63,287 bases of DNA from Lachnospiraceae bacterium UBA935 (GTDB lineage: Bacteria > Bacillota > Clostridia > Lachnospirales > Lachnospiraceae). The notes under the pieces are model-generated. The model was not told the origin of the DNA and made no database searches. It saw only the letters and a list, made by a program, of their open reading frames with translations. The stretch's first letter is position 1. Each line of letters opens with the position of its first letter. A program made the translations under genes and the position numbers. Of this stretch, positions 15,713 through 24,651 are shown piece by piece. The DNA lies in the NCBI GenBank assembly GCA_002293525.1, contig DBDJ01000056.1:1-63287 (forward strand). The letters are read 5' to 3'.

Positions 15713-15821
15713 AAAAAATCACCTCCTCCAATGTTATTTGGGATGACGTTTTTATTTCATCCATAATAGCATATCTTCCAATGAGTTGCAATCCAAAATC
15801 ATGGAAATCCATTTTAACTAC

Positions 15822-15947
15822 CTAAGGAAACACCGATGCATCAGTATTTTCTTAGACGTTCCGCGGGATGCGCACGGATTTACAGGGGAAACTGGCACTA
15901 TGTGCCATAAATCCGGCGCGGGAAACGCTGCATCAGCGTTTCCCTAA
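15822..15947 (+). repeat. Three-hairpin intergenic element, copy A
   Basis: About 126 bp. The left palindrome starts CTAAGGAAACACC and ends TTTTCTTAG. A central stem pairs CGGATTTA with TAAATCCG, flanked by GCGC on both sides, with an inner GGCAC/GTGCC. The right palindrome is GGAAACGCTG.CAGCGTTTCC. Copies B (29139) and C (37816) share the layout. It lies between divergent pyrB and the PH-domain gene. No coding frame. Confidence 0.85.
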
Positions 15948-16083
15948 ATATATTTCACAAATTATTGCTATCTATTTTTGGTAAAACCTTTGCATTTTCA
16001 TTGAAAATTTAGTATACTTCTTAAAAAGGGAAACGACATGCAGACTGCCTTTTAACTACAGGCTGCATAACATGAGGGCGGTT

Positions 16084-16452
16084 ATGGAATACAATGAAAG
16101 AAAAAGGATATTATTTTTTGGCCTGCCGTGGACGTTTACAAAATACCAGATCACGGACGACATGCTGAATATCCGGCGCGGACTCCTAAAGACCTATGAA
16201 GATGACTGTTATATGTACAAAATACAAGATGTTAAGCTGGAGACTACTTTAATAGAAAGAATCTTCAAACTCGGCACCGTGGTCTGTTATAGCGGGGATT
16301 CCACCCATGCCGAACTGCGGCTGATCCATATAAAGAAATCAAAAGAAATTAAAAACTTCATCCTGGAAGCCTCCGAAAAAGCCAGAATCAAGCGGCGCAC
16401 CCTGCATACTTTGGATATCGGAGCGGAACCGGACGACATAGACGGCTTATAA
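16084..16452 (+). CDS. PH-domain-like protein (bPH_2 / YdbS-type)
   Basis: 122 residues. The block ILFFGLPWTFTKYQITDDML followed by RGLLKTYEDDCYMYKIQDV matches bacterial PH-like domains, in which a beta barrel is formed around such alternating strands. No transmembrane segment. ATG 16084 has GAGGG at 5 bases and is preferred to the ATG at 16072. Function unknown; members are often membrane-associated adaptors. It is followed by a strong terminator. Confidence 0.75.
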   Translation: MEYNERKRILFFGLPWTFTKYQITDDMLNIRRGLLKTYEDDCYMYKIQDVKLETTLIERIFKLGTVVCYSGDSTHAELRLIHIKKSKEIKNFILEASEKARIKRRTLHTLDIGAEPDDIDGL

Positions 16453-16477
16453 CTTATCACATAATTCATATATAACC

Positions 16478-16543
16478 GGGCTTAAGCGAATGCCGTGCCG
16501 ATTGCCGTCATGCCAATCGGCACGTTTTGCGTAGCCCGCTTTT
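16478..16543 (+). terminator. Nested terminator after the PH-domain gene
   Basis: An inner hairpin (CGTGCCGATTG/CCAATCGGCACG, then TTTTGCG) lies within an outer CGGGCT/AGCCCG stem that is followed by CTTTTTAA. Confidence 0.75.
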
Positions 16544-16676
16544 TAATGCGAAGATATGAACCTTGTTCATGCTTGCAGGAAAGCTTGAGTTATGACCCTG
16601 GCATCACAAAATGGTTAAATTATGATTCCCGCGTTGATTTATGCTACCAGCATTGATACAGAAAGGATGTGCGGCA

Positions 16677-18122
16677 GTGAAGAAAGAAAAACAGTTGGTT
16701 TTGGATATGACGAAGGGCAGGCCGCTGACATTGATCATCAGGTTTATGGTTCCCCTTTTGTTCGGGAATGTTTTTCAGCAGTTATACAATATGGTCGATA
16801 CGATTATCGTCGGCCGCTACATCGGCGTGAACGCGCTGGCGGCGGTAGGTGCCACCGGTACGATCGTGTTCCTGATCTTTGGGTTTGTGATGGGCATGAC
16901 CAGCGGGTTTACGGTCCTGACTGCACAGCGATTCGGTGCCGGTGATATCGAGGGGATGAAGAGCAGTGTGGGCAGTGCGGTTGTCCTTGCGGGTATCGTA
17001 ACTTTAATCATGACGGTGCTAAGCATTTCTGGTATGGATATGCTGCTTCGGGCCATGAACACGCCGGAAGACATCTTTGCGATGTCAAAAGACTATATTA
17101 TTGTCATTTGCCTGGGTTTATTCTGCTGTGTGCTTTATAATCTGGCCTCCGGTATTTTACGGGCCGTGGGGAACAGTAAGGTGCCGCTCTATTCCCTGAT
17201 CGTGGCGGTAGTAATCAATGTTTTCCTGGATCTGCTGCTGATTATCGTGATCCCTCTCGGTGTTGCGGGCGCTGCCATAGCGACCGTGCTGTCCCAGGCA
17301 GTGGCGGGGATCGTCTGTGTGATCTATATTGTCAGGAAGATGCCATTGTTGAAACTGGAAAAAAAGCATTGGAAACTCAACCATAACTGTGTGAGTAATC
17401 AGCTGGGAATCGGGATACCGATGGCCTTGCAGTTTTCGGTTACGGCAGTCGGAGCGATCCTTGTCCAGACGGCGATCAATCATTTTGGCTCAGTCATGGT
17501 AGCAGCATTTACGGCCGGCAATAAGATAACCCAGCTGGTGACGCAGCCGTTCGGGGCCATGGGCATTACCATCGCCACGTTTGCCGCGCAGAACCGCGGT
17601 CTTGGCGACATCAAAAGGATCAGACAGGGAGTCAGGATATCCAACCGGCTGTCGGCTGTTTATGCGGTGGTGATCTTTGGGATTGTGCTGCTTATTTTCC
17701 CCTATATCATCCGCTTGTTTGTCGAACCGGCAGAATACAGCCTGATCATTGATTACGCCCGGCTATCGGTAATCTACTGCGGTGTCTGCTATTCGGCCCT
17801 GGGGGCAATCTTTATCTTCCGCAATGCCATGCAGGGCTGCGGACATTCTTTGCTGCCGTCCATCGGCGGAGTAGTGGAAATGGCTGTCCGCGTAAGCGCG
17901 GCCTACGTGGCAATCCGGATGATGAGCTATCGGGCTGTTTTTGTGGCAGACGGCATCACTTGGGTGATTACCGCGCTTTATCTTGCGATATGCTATCTTT
18001 TTGTCTTTAAGAAGCATTATCCGGCCGATCAGGTTTCCTTCCCGAGAGGGGAGTATGGGTCAGAAGTTTTTCAAACAGAAGCCCGGCCAGAATCCAGTTT
18101 GGAAGATAATCCAGACGGATGA
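16677..18122 (+). CDS. MATE family efflux transporter
   Basis: 481 residues with 12 hydrophobic segments in two MatE halves. The N-terminal signature RFMVPLLFGNVFQQLYNMVD and later GIPMALQFSVTAVG are typical of the NorM/DinF-like MATE class. It should export cationic drugs or metabolites with Na+ or H+ antiport at the inner membrane. GTG 16677 follows AAAGGA; an in-frame ATG at 16641 lacks a ribosome site. Its 3' end overlaps the convergent gene by 116 bases. The soluble tail after the last helix is coded within that overlap. Confidence 0.92.
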   Translation: MKKEKQLVLDMTKGRPLTLIIRFMVPLLFGNVFQQLYNMVDTIIVGRYIGVNALAAVGATGTIVFLIFGFVMGMTSGFTVLTAQRFGAGDIEGMKSSVGSAVVLAGIVTLIMTVLSISGMDMLLRAMNTPEDIFAMSKDYIIVICLGLFCCVLYNLASGILRAVGNSKVPLYSLIVAVVINVFLDLLLIIVIPLGVAGAAIATVLSQAVAGIVCVIYIVRKMPLLKLEKKHWKLNHNCVSNQLGIGIPMALQFSVTAVGAILVQTAINHFGSVMVAAFTAGNKITQLVTQPFGAMGITIATFAAQNRGLGDIKRIRQGVRISNRLSAVYAVVIFGIVLLIFPYIIRLFVEPAEYSLIIDYARLSVIYCGVCYSALGAIFIFRNAMQGCGHSLLPSIGGVVEMAVRVSAAYVAIRMMSYRAVFVADGITWVITALYLAICYLFVFKKHYPADQVSFPRGEYGSEVFQTEARPESSLEDNPDG

Positions 18123-18441
18123 CTTTCTTGACATGCCATTTTGAACGGTCATAGTTCCACGGGCAGATATCCTTGTCGGCCAACAGCGTTCCGGTGAGAT
18201 ATTCGGCCGATAAGATCAAGGCGGCATAAAAAATCCCACGAACCAAGGGTTGTTTTCCTTTCAGCATCCGGCAGAAGGGTTCCAGCAGGGCGGCGCTCCC
18301 GTAGATCGGGAACATCCACAGCGAGGTCTGTCCCATCAGTTTCATGTCCCGTCGCCGCAGGGAATGTAAAGCGGTAAAGCTGATTTCGATGCACCAGCCG
18401 GTCACCCCGCATTTTAGAAAGTTTAAGAATAATCTTTTCAT
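18007..18441 (-). CDS. Putative membrane protein (PF06541, 'ABC transporter permease'-like)
   Basis: 144 residues with about four hydrophobic segments. GWCIEISFTALHSL, QTSLWMFPIYGSAALLEPF and CPWNYDRSKWHVKKVIRLDY are hallmarks of the PF06541 family, whose name as a transporter is not backed by experiment. The family also contains a conserved CPWDYS-like motif, seen here as CPWNYD. The gene runs against the MATE gene and their ends overlap by 116 bases. Confidence 0.8.
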   Translation of the reverse strand: MKRLFLNFLKCGVTGWCIEISFTALHSLRRRDMKLMGQTSLWMFPIYGSAALLEPFCRMLKGKQPLVRGIFYAALILSAEYLTGTLLADKDICPWNYDRSKWHVKKVIRLDYLPNWILAGLLFEKLLTHTPLSGRKPDRPDNAS

Positions 18442-18549
18442 GCTAGTAGTATGTGCGGCTCGTACTTTTTTATTCTGTTATACCATTACTATGATCCTAA
18501 CTATGCAATGTTAATCACTGGGTACTGCCGTGTAGGCGAGGTTGTGAAA

Positions 18550-19866
18550 ATGAATTCTAGAGAAGCAGAAGAATATATTAATCGGATCCAAGGTTTTGGC
18601 AGTGTCATGGGTCTTGATTCGGTCAGGGAGTTATGTAAAAGGCTGGGGAATCCGCAGGAAAGGCTATCCTTTGTGCACATCGCGGGGACGAACGGGAAAG
18701 GCTCAGTTCTGGCGCTGGTATCGACGGTGCTGAAAGCAGCCGGTTTCCGGACCGGAAGATTTTTTTCGCCGACTATTTTTGAATATCGGGAAGGGATTCA
18801 GGTGAATGAGCATATAATGTCAAGAGCAGATTTTTGCTCTTATCTGGAGAGGGTCAAAACTGCCGCAGACGGGATGACAGCGGAAGGCTTGCCCCATCCG
18901 ACTATTTTTGAGATTGACACCGCCATGGCCTTTTGCTATTTTCTGGATAAGAAATGTGATATCGTTGTTCTGGAGAGCGGTATGGGCGGTGCCCTTGATG
19001 CTACCAATATCATTGCGAATACGCTGGCGGCGGTGCTGACGCCAATCAGCGCGGATCATGAGGCGTATCTGGGGAAGTCATACCAGGAGATAGCGGCAAA
19101 TAAGGCCGGCATCATCAAAAAAGGCTGTACGGTCGTCAGCGCCCCACAGCATGATGCGGCAAGCAGGGTGATCAAAGACAAATGCCGGCTGACCGGCTGC
19201 CCGCTGGTATGGGCGCGGCCGGAACAGGCACGGGGAATCAAATACGGGAATTACCTGTCATCGGATAAAAACAGCCTGCAACGGTTTACTTATGGATCCT
19301 GTAAAGATCTAGCAATTTCACTCGCCGGAAAATATCAGATCGATAATGCCGTCGTGGCCTTGGAAGTCTTGGCTGTCCTGGCTCAGAAAGGGTTTCCGGT
19401 GAAGGAACAGAAGCTGCGCAAGGGCATGATGGAAGCCGCATGGCCGGGCCGGTTCCAGATACTGGCAAAAAAGCCGTTGTTTATTGCTGACGGCGCCCAT
19501 AATGAGGCAGCAGCGGCAGTTTTGGCGGAGTCCTTGCGGTTTTATTTTACAAAAAAGAAAATAATATATATAATAGGAATACTGAGGGATAAGGATTACC
19601 GGAAGATACTGGAGAGAACCTACGCTTACGCAGAACAGATCATCACCGTTACGACCCTTGGGCCGCGGGGAATGGGGGCTTATGAACTGGCACGAGAAGC
19701 ACGGGGCTTCCACGACAGCGTGACCTGTGCCGACAGCCTGGAAGAGGCTATTGAGCTGGCCGGCCTGCTGGCCGGAAAAGACGGGGTGATTGTCGCATTC
19801 GGGTCGTTGTCCTATCTGGGAAAACTGATAAAAATAATAGAAAACAACAGAAAACAGCAGAAATGA
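18550..19866 (+). CDS. folC: Dihydrofolate/folylpolyglutamate synthase
   Basis: 438 residues. Adds glutamate to dihydropteroate and/or folates with ATP. The P-loop AGTNGKGSVLALV, the FSPTIFEYREGIQVN region and the C-terminal Mur ligase-like ADGAHNEAA segment are all present. ATG 18550 follows GAGG at 9 bases; longer frames upstream lack a ribosome site. First gene of the folate cluster folC-folE-HD-folP-folBK. Confidence 0.93.
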   Translation: MNSREAEEYINRIQGFGSVMGLDSVRELCKRLGNPQERLSFVHIAGTNGKGSVLALVSTVLKAAGFRTGRFFSPTIFEYREGIQVNEHIMSRADFCSYLERVKTAADGMTAEGLPHPTIFEIDTAMAFCYFLDKKCDIVVLESGMGGALDATNIIANTLAAVLTPISADHEAYLGKSYQEIAANKAGIIKKGCTVVSAPQHDAASRVIKDKCRLTGCPLVWARPEQARGIKYGNYLSSDKNSLQRFTYGSCKDLAISLAGKYQIDNAVVALEVLAVLAQKGFPVKEQKLRKGMMEAAWPGRFQILAKKPLFIADGAHNEAAAAVLAESLRFYFTKKKIIYIIGILRDKDYRKILERTYAYAEQIITVTTLGPRGMGAYELAREARGFHDSVTCADSLEEAIELAGLLAGKDGVIVAFGSLSYLGKLIKIIENNRKQQK

Positions 19867-19905
19867 TAAGAAGAAGAAAAAAGTAGCATACGGATGGGGG
19901 CCTAC

Positions 19906-20463
19906 ATGATAGACCAGAAAAAAATTGAGGAAGCGGTGAAGCTCTTACTGGAAGCGATCGGTGAAGACAGCAGCCGGGAAGGACTGAAAGAAACGCCTGC
20001 CCGGATCGCCAGGATGTATGAGGAGATTTTTGGAGGGATGGAAGAAGATCCGGAATTGCCGCTGTCTAAGACCTTTACGGCGGAACAAAATGAAATGATA
20101 GTGGAAAAAAATATTGTTTTTTACTCTACCTGCGAGCATCACATGATGCCTTTCTTTGGCAAGGCCCATGTGGCATACATACCGAACGGCCGTGTCGTAG
20201 GCTTAAGCAAGCTTGCCAGAAGTATCGAGATATTTGCCCAGCGGCTGCAGCTGCAGGAACGGATGACAGCCCAGATCGCGGATGCTATCATGGAATATCT
20301 GTCACCCTGCGGCGTCATAGTGATGGTAGAAGCCGAACACCTGTGTATGACCATGCGGGGGGTAAAGAAGCCCGGCAGCCAGACTATGACAGTGGTTTCC
20401 AGAGGGATATTTCAAGAGGACAGCAGATTGAGAGATGAATTTTTTCAAATGGTAAATATGTAA
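19906..20463 (+). CDS. folE: GTP cyclohydrolase I
   Basis: 185 residues. Converts GTP to 7,8-dihydroneopterin triphosphate, the first step to folate. Zinc ligands appear in FYSTCEHHMMPFFGKAHV and EAEHLCMTMRGV. The core IPNGRVVGLSKLARSIEIFA and the C-terminal SRG motif are intact. ATG 19906 follows GGGGGC; the ATG at 19894 has no ribosome site. 39 bases separate it from folC. Confidence 0.96.
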   Translation: MIDQKKIEEAVKLLLEAIGEDSSREGLKETPARIARMYEEIFGGMEEDPELPLSKTFTAEQNEMIVEKNIVFYSTCEHHMMPFFGKAHVAYIPNGRVVGLSKLARSIEIFAQRLQLQERMTAQIADAIMEYLSPCGVIVMVEAEHLCMTMRGVKKPGSQTMTVVSRGIFQEDSRLRDEFFQMVNM

Positions 20464-20488
20464 TATGCAAAAATAATGTGATAAATGT

Positions 20489-20532
20489 AATGTGAAGAAT
20501 GTAATGTAATACAATGTGAAGAATGTAATGTA
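20489..20532. repeat. 24-bp period tandem repeat after folE
   Basis: The 20-base unit AATGTGAAGAATGTAATGTA occurs exactly at 20489 and 20513, separated by ATAC. Related AATGTAATGT pieces extend the low-complexity stretch over the whole folE-HD gap. Confidence 0.85.
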
Positions 20533-20596
20533 GATCATTAATATGAGAATTGAATGTTAAGTGTTTGATTTTGGGAAACGAAAGGAATCAGGATCT

Positions 20597-21082
20597 ATGG
20601 AAAGAGCCTCCAATATATTAAATCATGATTTATTCAATGTCTACCAAAGAGAAATCAAACGAATCGAAGAAGATGACCGGGAGTTTTGCTGCCACGATCT
20701 GACTCATAGTCTGGACGTGGCCAGAATCGGCATGATATTGAATCTGGAAGAAGGATTGACGATACCGAAAGAGATGATCTATGCGGCTGCCTTGCTTCAT
20801 GATATCGGCAAGCATATGGAATACCGCGAAGGAATACCCCATGAGCAGGCGAGCGCGGTGCTGGCTCCCAGGATCTTAAAAGACAGCGGATTTGACGAGC
20901 CGGAAGTGCGCCTGATCGTTCAGGCGATTGCCAGCCACCGTTCTGCCCATATTGCCAAGGCCCCTAATCTGAGCGGCCTCATCTACCGTGCCGATAAGCT
21001 GAGCCGCCCCTGCTATGCCTGCGAAGCAGAGCCGGAATGTGACTGGGACAGCAAGAAAAAGAACCTGCTGATAGAATATTGA
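20597..21082 (+). CDS. HD-domain phosphohydrolase in the folate operon
   Basis: 161 residues. The HD motif residues lie in CCHDLTHSLDVARIG and AALLHDIGKHMEY, with later HEQAS and ASHRS metal-site candidates. Such proteins hydrolyse phosphoester bonds of nucleotides. Standing between folE and folP, it may remove phosphates from dihydroneopterin triphosphate, a step with no other candidate here; this is inference from position. It ends in a small CYACEAEPECDW cysteine cluster. ATG 20597 has AGGA upstream; a GTG at 20561 is possible. Confidence 0.85.
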   Translation: MERASNILNHDLFNVYQREIKRIEEDDREFCCHDLTHSLDVARIGMILNLEEGLTIPKEMIYAAALLHDIGKHMEYREGIPHEQASAVLAPRILKDSGFDEPEVRLIVQAIASHRSAHIAKAPNLSGLIYRADKLSRPCYACEAEPECDWDSKKKNLLIEY

Positions 21083-21153
21083 TTCTCTATGTTGCTTATA
21101 AGGGAGCGATAAGGGATAAGATAGAAAGTTTGAATAGGATTGAATAGGCGAAA

Positions 21154-21966
21154 ATGAGAATTGGCGGACATGAATTTCATACGGACAAGCACACCTATAT
21201 TATGGGCATTCTTAATGTGACACCTGACTCTTTTTCTGACGGAGGGAAATATAATCATCAAGACAAAGCCCTTTTTCATGCGGAGAAAATGATAAAAGAA
21301 GGCGCTGACATCCTGGATATCGGAGGCGAATCCACACGTCCCGGATATGAAAAACTGAGTGATGATGAAGAGATTACGAGAGTAACTACTGTTATTGAAA
21401 ATATTAAATCACGATTTGATGCCCCGATCTCATTGGACACTTACAAGTCCAAGGTTGCCCAAAGCGGTATTGACGCCGGCGCCGATATGATCAATGACAT
21501 CTGGGGGTTACAGTATGACGATCACATGGCGAAGGTGATCCAAAAGAGCGGGGTTTCCTGCTGCCTGATGCATAACCGGAAACATGCCGTGTATCAGGAC
21601 TTTATGACAGAACTGAAAGCCGATCTGCGGGATTCTTTAAAGCGGGCGGCGGCGGCAGGCATCTTCCGTGATAAAATCATCGTGGATCCCGGCCTCGGTT
21701 TCGGCAAAGAATACGAACATAATATGGAAGTATTACGTAGCCTGGAACAGCTCAACGAACTGGGCTTTCCTTATCTTCTGGGAGCCAGCCGGAAATCAGT
21801 GATCGGTCTGGCCTTGGACTTACCGGTTGAGGAACGTCTGGAGGGGACACTGGTAACAACTGTTATGGCAGTTGTGAAAGGTTGTGCCTTTGTTCGGGTG
21901 CATGATGTCAAGGAAAATGCCAGAGCAATTAAGATAACAGAAGCTATTTTAAATAGAGACAGCTAA
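21154..21966 (+). CDS. folP: Dihydropteroate synthase
   Basis: 270 residues. Joins p-aminobenzoate to the pterin diphosphate. Signatures: MGILNVTPDSFSDGGKY, DIGGESTRPGYE, DPGLGFGKEYEHN and LLGASRKSVIG. This is the sulfonamide target. TIM-barrel length is normal. 8 bases separate it from folBK. Confidence 0.96.
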   Translation: MRIGGHEFHTDKHTYIMGILNVTPDSFSDGGKYNHQDKALFHAEKMIKEGADILDIGGESTRPGYEKLSDDEEITRVTTVIENIKSRFDAPISLDTYKSKVAQSGIDAGADMINDIWGLQYDDHMAKVIQKSGVSCCLMHNRKHAVYQDFMTELKADLRDSLKRAAAAGIFRDKIIVDPGLGFGKEYEHNMEVLRSLEQLNELGFPYLLGASRKSVIGLALDLPVEERLEGTLVTTVMAVVKGCAFVRVHDVKENARAIKITEAILNRDS

Positions 21967-21974
21967 ATCACTGG

Positions 21975-22871
21975 ATGAAAAGGATAGATGAAATCAGGAT
22001 GGATAAGACAAGGATGGATGAGATAAGGATAGAAGAACTGCGAGTATATGCCTATCACGGTGTTTTTCCGGAAGAAAACACAAAAGGGCAGAATTTTTAT
22101 GTGAATGTCGTACTGTACACCGACACCAGAAAAGCCGGCATGGAAGATGATTTAGCTTTTTCAACCGACTATGGCAAAGTAATAGATTTTATCTGCGACT
22201 ACATGCCAAAGATCACCTATAAGCTGATTGAAACAGTTGCGGAGCGATTGGCGGAGGCGATTCTTCTGGCTTTTCCGTTAATACATGATATAGACCTTGA
22301 GATCCGGAAGCCCGAGGCACCGATCAAGCAACCCTTTTCTTCCTTATCAGTAAAAATAAGCCGGGGATGGCGGAGTGTCTGCATCGCCACCGGTGCTAAT
22401 TTGGGCGATAGAGAAAAGCAGATCCGTCAGGCTGTCCGGCAGATCATAGCTCATAAGCAGATCCGCAATGTAAAGGCCTCTGACCTATACCGTTCCGTAC
22501 CTTATGGAGGCGTGAAACAGCCCGAATTTGTCAACGGCGCCCTGGTTCTGGAAACGCTACTGCGTCCGGGAGAACTGCTGCTATTCTTACAAGAACTGGA
22601 GAAGCAGGCAGGAAGGAGAGAAAAGGGGAATGAAGAACGCTGGGGGCCTCGTGTTCTGGATTTGGATATTTTATTGTATGACGATGTCATAATAGACAGC
22701 GAAGAACTCATTTTACCTCATCCCGATATGCATAACCGCGACTTTGTCCTGCGTCCTCTGGCGCAGCTGTCCCCTGGCCGGCGCCATCCCTTGCTTCGTA
22801 AGACAGTGCAGCAGTTATTGGCGGAGCTTTGTGATCAATATATTGTCATTGGAAAAGGAACTGCTGATTAG
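21975..22871 (+). CDS. folB-folK: Fused dihydroneopterin aldolase / HPPK
   Basis: 298 residues. The first 125 are FolB (ELRVYAYHGVFPEENTKGQN, then DYGKVIDFI), which cleaves dihydroneopterin. From about residue 135 it is FolK (IATGANLGDREKQIRQAV; RWGPRVLDLDILLYDD; LPHPDMHNRDFVLRPL), which pyrophosphorylates the product. Fusing consecutive enzymes is common in Clostridia. The start is unsure: residues 3-22 come from four 15-base repeats (21981-22040, unit like AGGATGGATGAGATA), each containing a possible ATG. No clear ribosome site favours one. Confidence 0.93.
   Translation: MKRIDEIRMDKTRMDEIRIEELRVYAYHGVFPEENTKGQNFYVNVVLYTDTRKAGMEDDLAFSTDYGKVIDFICDYMPKITYKLIETVAERLAEAILLAFPLIHDIDLEIRKPEAPIKQPFSSLSVKISRGWRSVCIATGANLGDREKQIRQAVRQIIAHKQIRNVKASDLYRSVPYGGVKQPEFVNGALVLETLLRPGELLLFLQELEKQAGRREKGNEERWGPRVLDLDILLYDDVIIDSEELILPHPDMHNRDFVLRPLAQLSPGRRHPLLRKTVQQLLAELCDQYIVIGKGTAD
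21981..22040. repeat. Four 15-bp tandem units at the folBK start
   Basis: AGGATAGATGAAATC, AGGATGGATAAGACA, AGGATGGATGAGATA and AGGATAGAAGAACTG run head to tail, in frame with the gene. They create several alternative ATG codons and AGGA pieces. Confidence 0.8.
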
Positions 22872-23133
22872 ACTCAGCCTTAACATCACAGTGTTGACTT
22901 TCACACCAGGTTCTTTATCGTAGATATCCCATCGCATAACAGTAATTTAACAGTTCTCAAGTAATTTATCATTCTCATGTTCTTTTTATTAATAAGTCCC
23001 GTATAAAAAAATAACACCAAATTAAAAACTGGATAATTTTAACATTTATTTTTACTTTTTATAATAAGATTAACCATAAGTTTGCCGTCACGAACTTCCG
23101 GCAGACGATATTCCATGAAGGAGGATTATTATT

Positions 23134-24522
23134 ATGAAAAGTAACAAACTTATTGCCTTACTGATGGCCGGGATCATCATGGTCTTACTGGCCGCCTGCG
23201 GCGGCAGTGAAACTGCGTCATCCAGTGATACCAGGGATGCGGCGCCCGTCACCGCCGATGATGTTGAAACCCCTACTGATCTTTCCGGGAAGCTGGTGAT
23301 CTGGACGCTGGCCAATGACCTGACCCAGTTTGCCGAGCGCATGATGGAGTTCAATCCCAATCTGGAAATCGAAACAGTCGTCATTGCGCCCGCTGATTAT
23401 CCCACCAAGGTTCAGTCGGCTTTGCTGGGCGGCGAAACCGAGCCGGATGTTATCGTAGCGGAACCGCAGATGCTGGGTAACATGTATGATGCCGGCTTTT
23501 TCGAGGATTTAAATCAGGCTCCCTACAATGCCCAGGATTATGCCTCCCTGATCGTAGACTACGTCTGGGACGTAGGTCAGGATGATAACGGCATTCAGCG
23601 GGCCATCAGTTATCAGATGACGCCGGCCGGGATGTTTTACCGCCGGGACATCGCCCTGGATGTTTTCGGAACCGATGATCCTGCGGAAGTCGGCAAATTA
23701 TTCCAGGATTATACCACCATCATGGAGACCGGGGAAACCTTAAAAGCCGCCGGCTATAAGATATTCGCTTCCGATGGTGAGATGAGTTATTTTTCCGGAG
23801 ATGCCGCTTGGGTTATCGACGGGACTTTGAACGTAGCCCAATCCCGTTATGACTATATGGATCTGGCGATTGCCCTCTATCAGAATGACCTCACGGCCTT
23901 TGCGTCACAGTGGTCGGCGCCCTGGTATCAGTCCATGTCCGGTCCGGTTCCGATTCTGAAAGCCAGCACCAATGTCTGGGATGAAGCAGCTATCGCAGCT
24001 GATGCTGAAGGCGCCGATACTGCCGAGTGTTTTGCTTACGGCCTGCCTACCTGGGGAGCCTTGATTCTCCGTGACAATGCCGGAGAAACAGCCGGTAACT
24101 GGGGCATATGCAGCGGTCCCGCTTACGGATTCGGCGGCGGCACATGGATCGGTGTCAGTGCCAACAGCGAAAGAAAAGAACTGGCATGGGAATTCGTTAA
24201 ATTCTGTACCTTGAATGCGGAAACGGCCGACTGGTGGATCGAAGCTTCCGGCGGTGATGTGGTTTCTTATATTCCGGGACTGGAGAAGCACGCTGATGAT
24301 GCCAATGAAGCCTATGGCGGACAGAAATCCTTTTCCTTCTGGATGGAGCAGTCTGAGGGCATTGATTATTCTAAAGTAACCAAATATGACCAGGTTATCG
24401 GTGATGCCTGGGGTGCGGCGATAACCGCCATCAAGACCGGCGAGTCAGATAAAGAAACCGCTATTAGCGACTTTTATGACCAGGTTGCAGCAACCTATCC
24501 GGAGATTACGATAAACCGATAA
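23134..24522 (+). CDS. ABC sugar-binding lipoprotein
   Basis: 462 residues. A signal peptide ends in the lipobox LLAAC, so Cys22 should be lipidated and hold the protein on the membrane. An Asp/Ser-rich linker precedes a family 1 extracellular binding protein (LVIWTLANDLTQFAERMMEF; DVIVAEPQML). Two permeases follow, so it delivers an oligosaccharide; the adjacent GH16, phosphorylase and GH30 genes suggest beta-1,3-gluco-oligosaccharides. AAGGAGG precedes ATG 23134. The 262-base AT-rich gap before it likely carries the promoter. Confidence 0.92.
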   Translation: MKSNKLIALLMAGIIMVLLAACGGSETASSSDTRDAAPVTADDVETPTDLSGKLVIWTLANDLTQFAERMMEFNPNLEIETVVIAPADYPTKVQSALLGGETEPDVIVAEPQMLGNMYDAGFFEDLNQAPYNAQDYASLIVDYVWDVGQDDNGIQRAISYQMTPAGMFYRRDIALDVFGTDDPAEVGKLFQDYTTIMETGETLKAAGYKIFASDGEMSYFSGDAAWVIDGTLNVAQSRYDYMDLAIALYQNDLTAFASQWSAPWYQSMSGPVPILKASTNVWDEAAIAADAEGADTAECFAYGLPTWGALILRDNAGETAGNWGICSGPAYGFGGGTWIGVSANSERKELAWEFVKFCTLNAETADWWIEASGGDVVSYIPGLEKHADDANEAYGGQKSFSFWMEQSEGIDYSKVTKYDQVIGDAWGAAITAIKTGESDKETAISDFYDQVAATYPEITINR

Positions 24523-24569
24523 GTCGATAGATAGACCGCTTACGCGGGAAGTCTTTTTATAAATCATGT

Positions 24570-24613
24570 TGCGGCACTATTACCGGACACCGAGGCCGGT
24601 CACTGGTGCCGCA
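24570..24613 (+). promoter_or_regulatory. Intercistronic stem-loop between binding protein and permeases
   Basis: TGCGGCAC pairs with GTGCCGCA, with an inner ACCGG/CCGGT stem. There is no T tract after it. Such structures often stabilise the upstream message so that the binding protein is made in excess. An additional weak hairpin with TCTTTTTAT lies at 24533-24560. Confidence 0.6.
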
Positions 24614-24651
24614 GCATATCTGCTAAGAGATTTACACAGATAGGAGACAGT

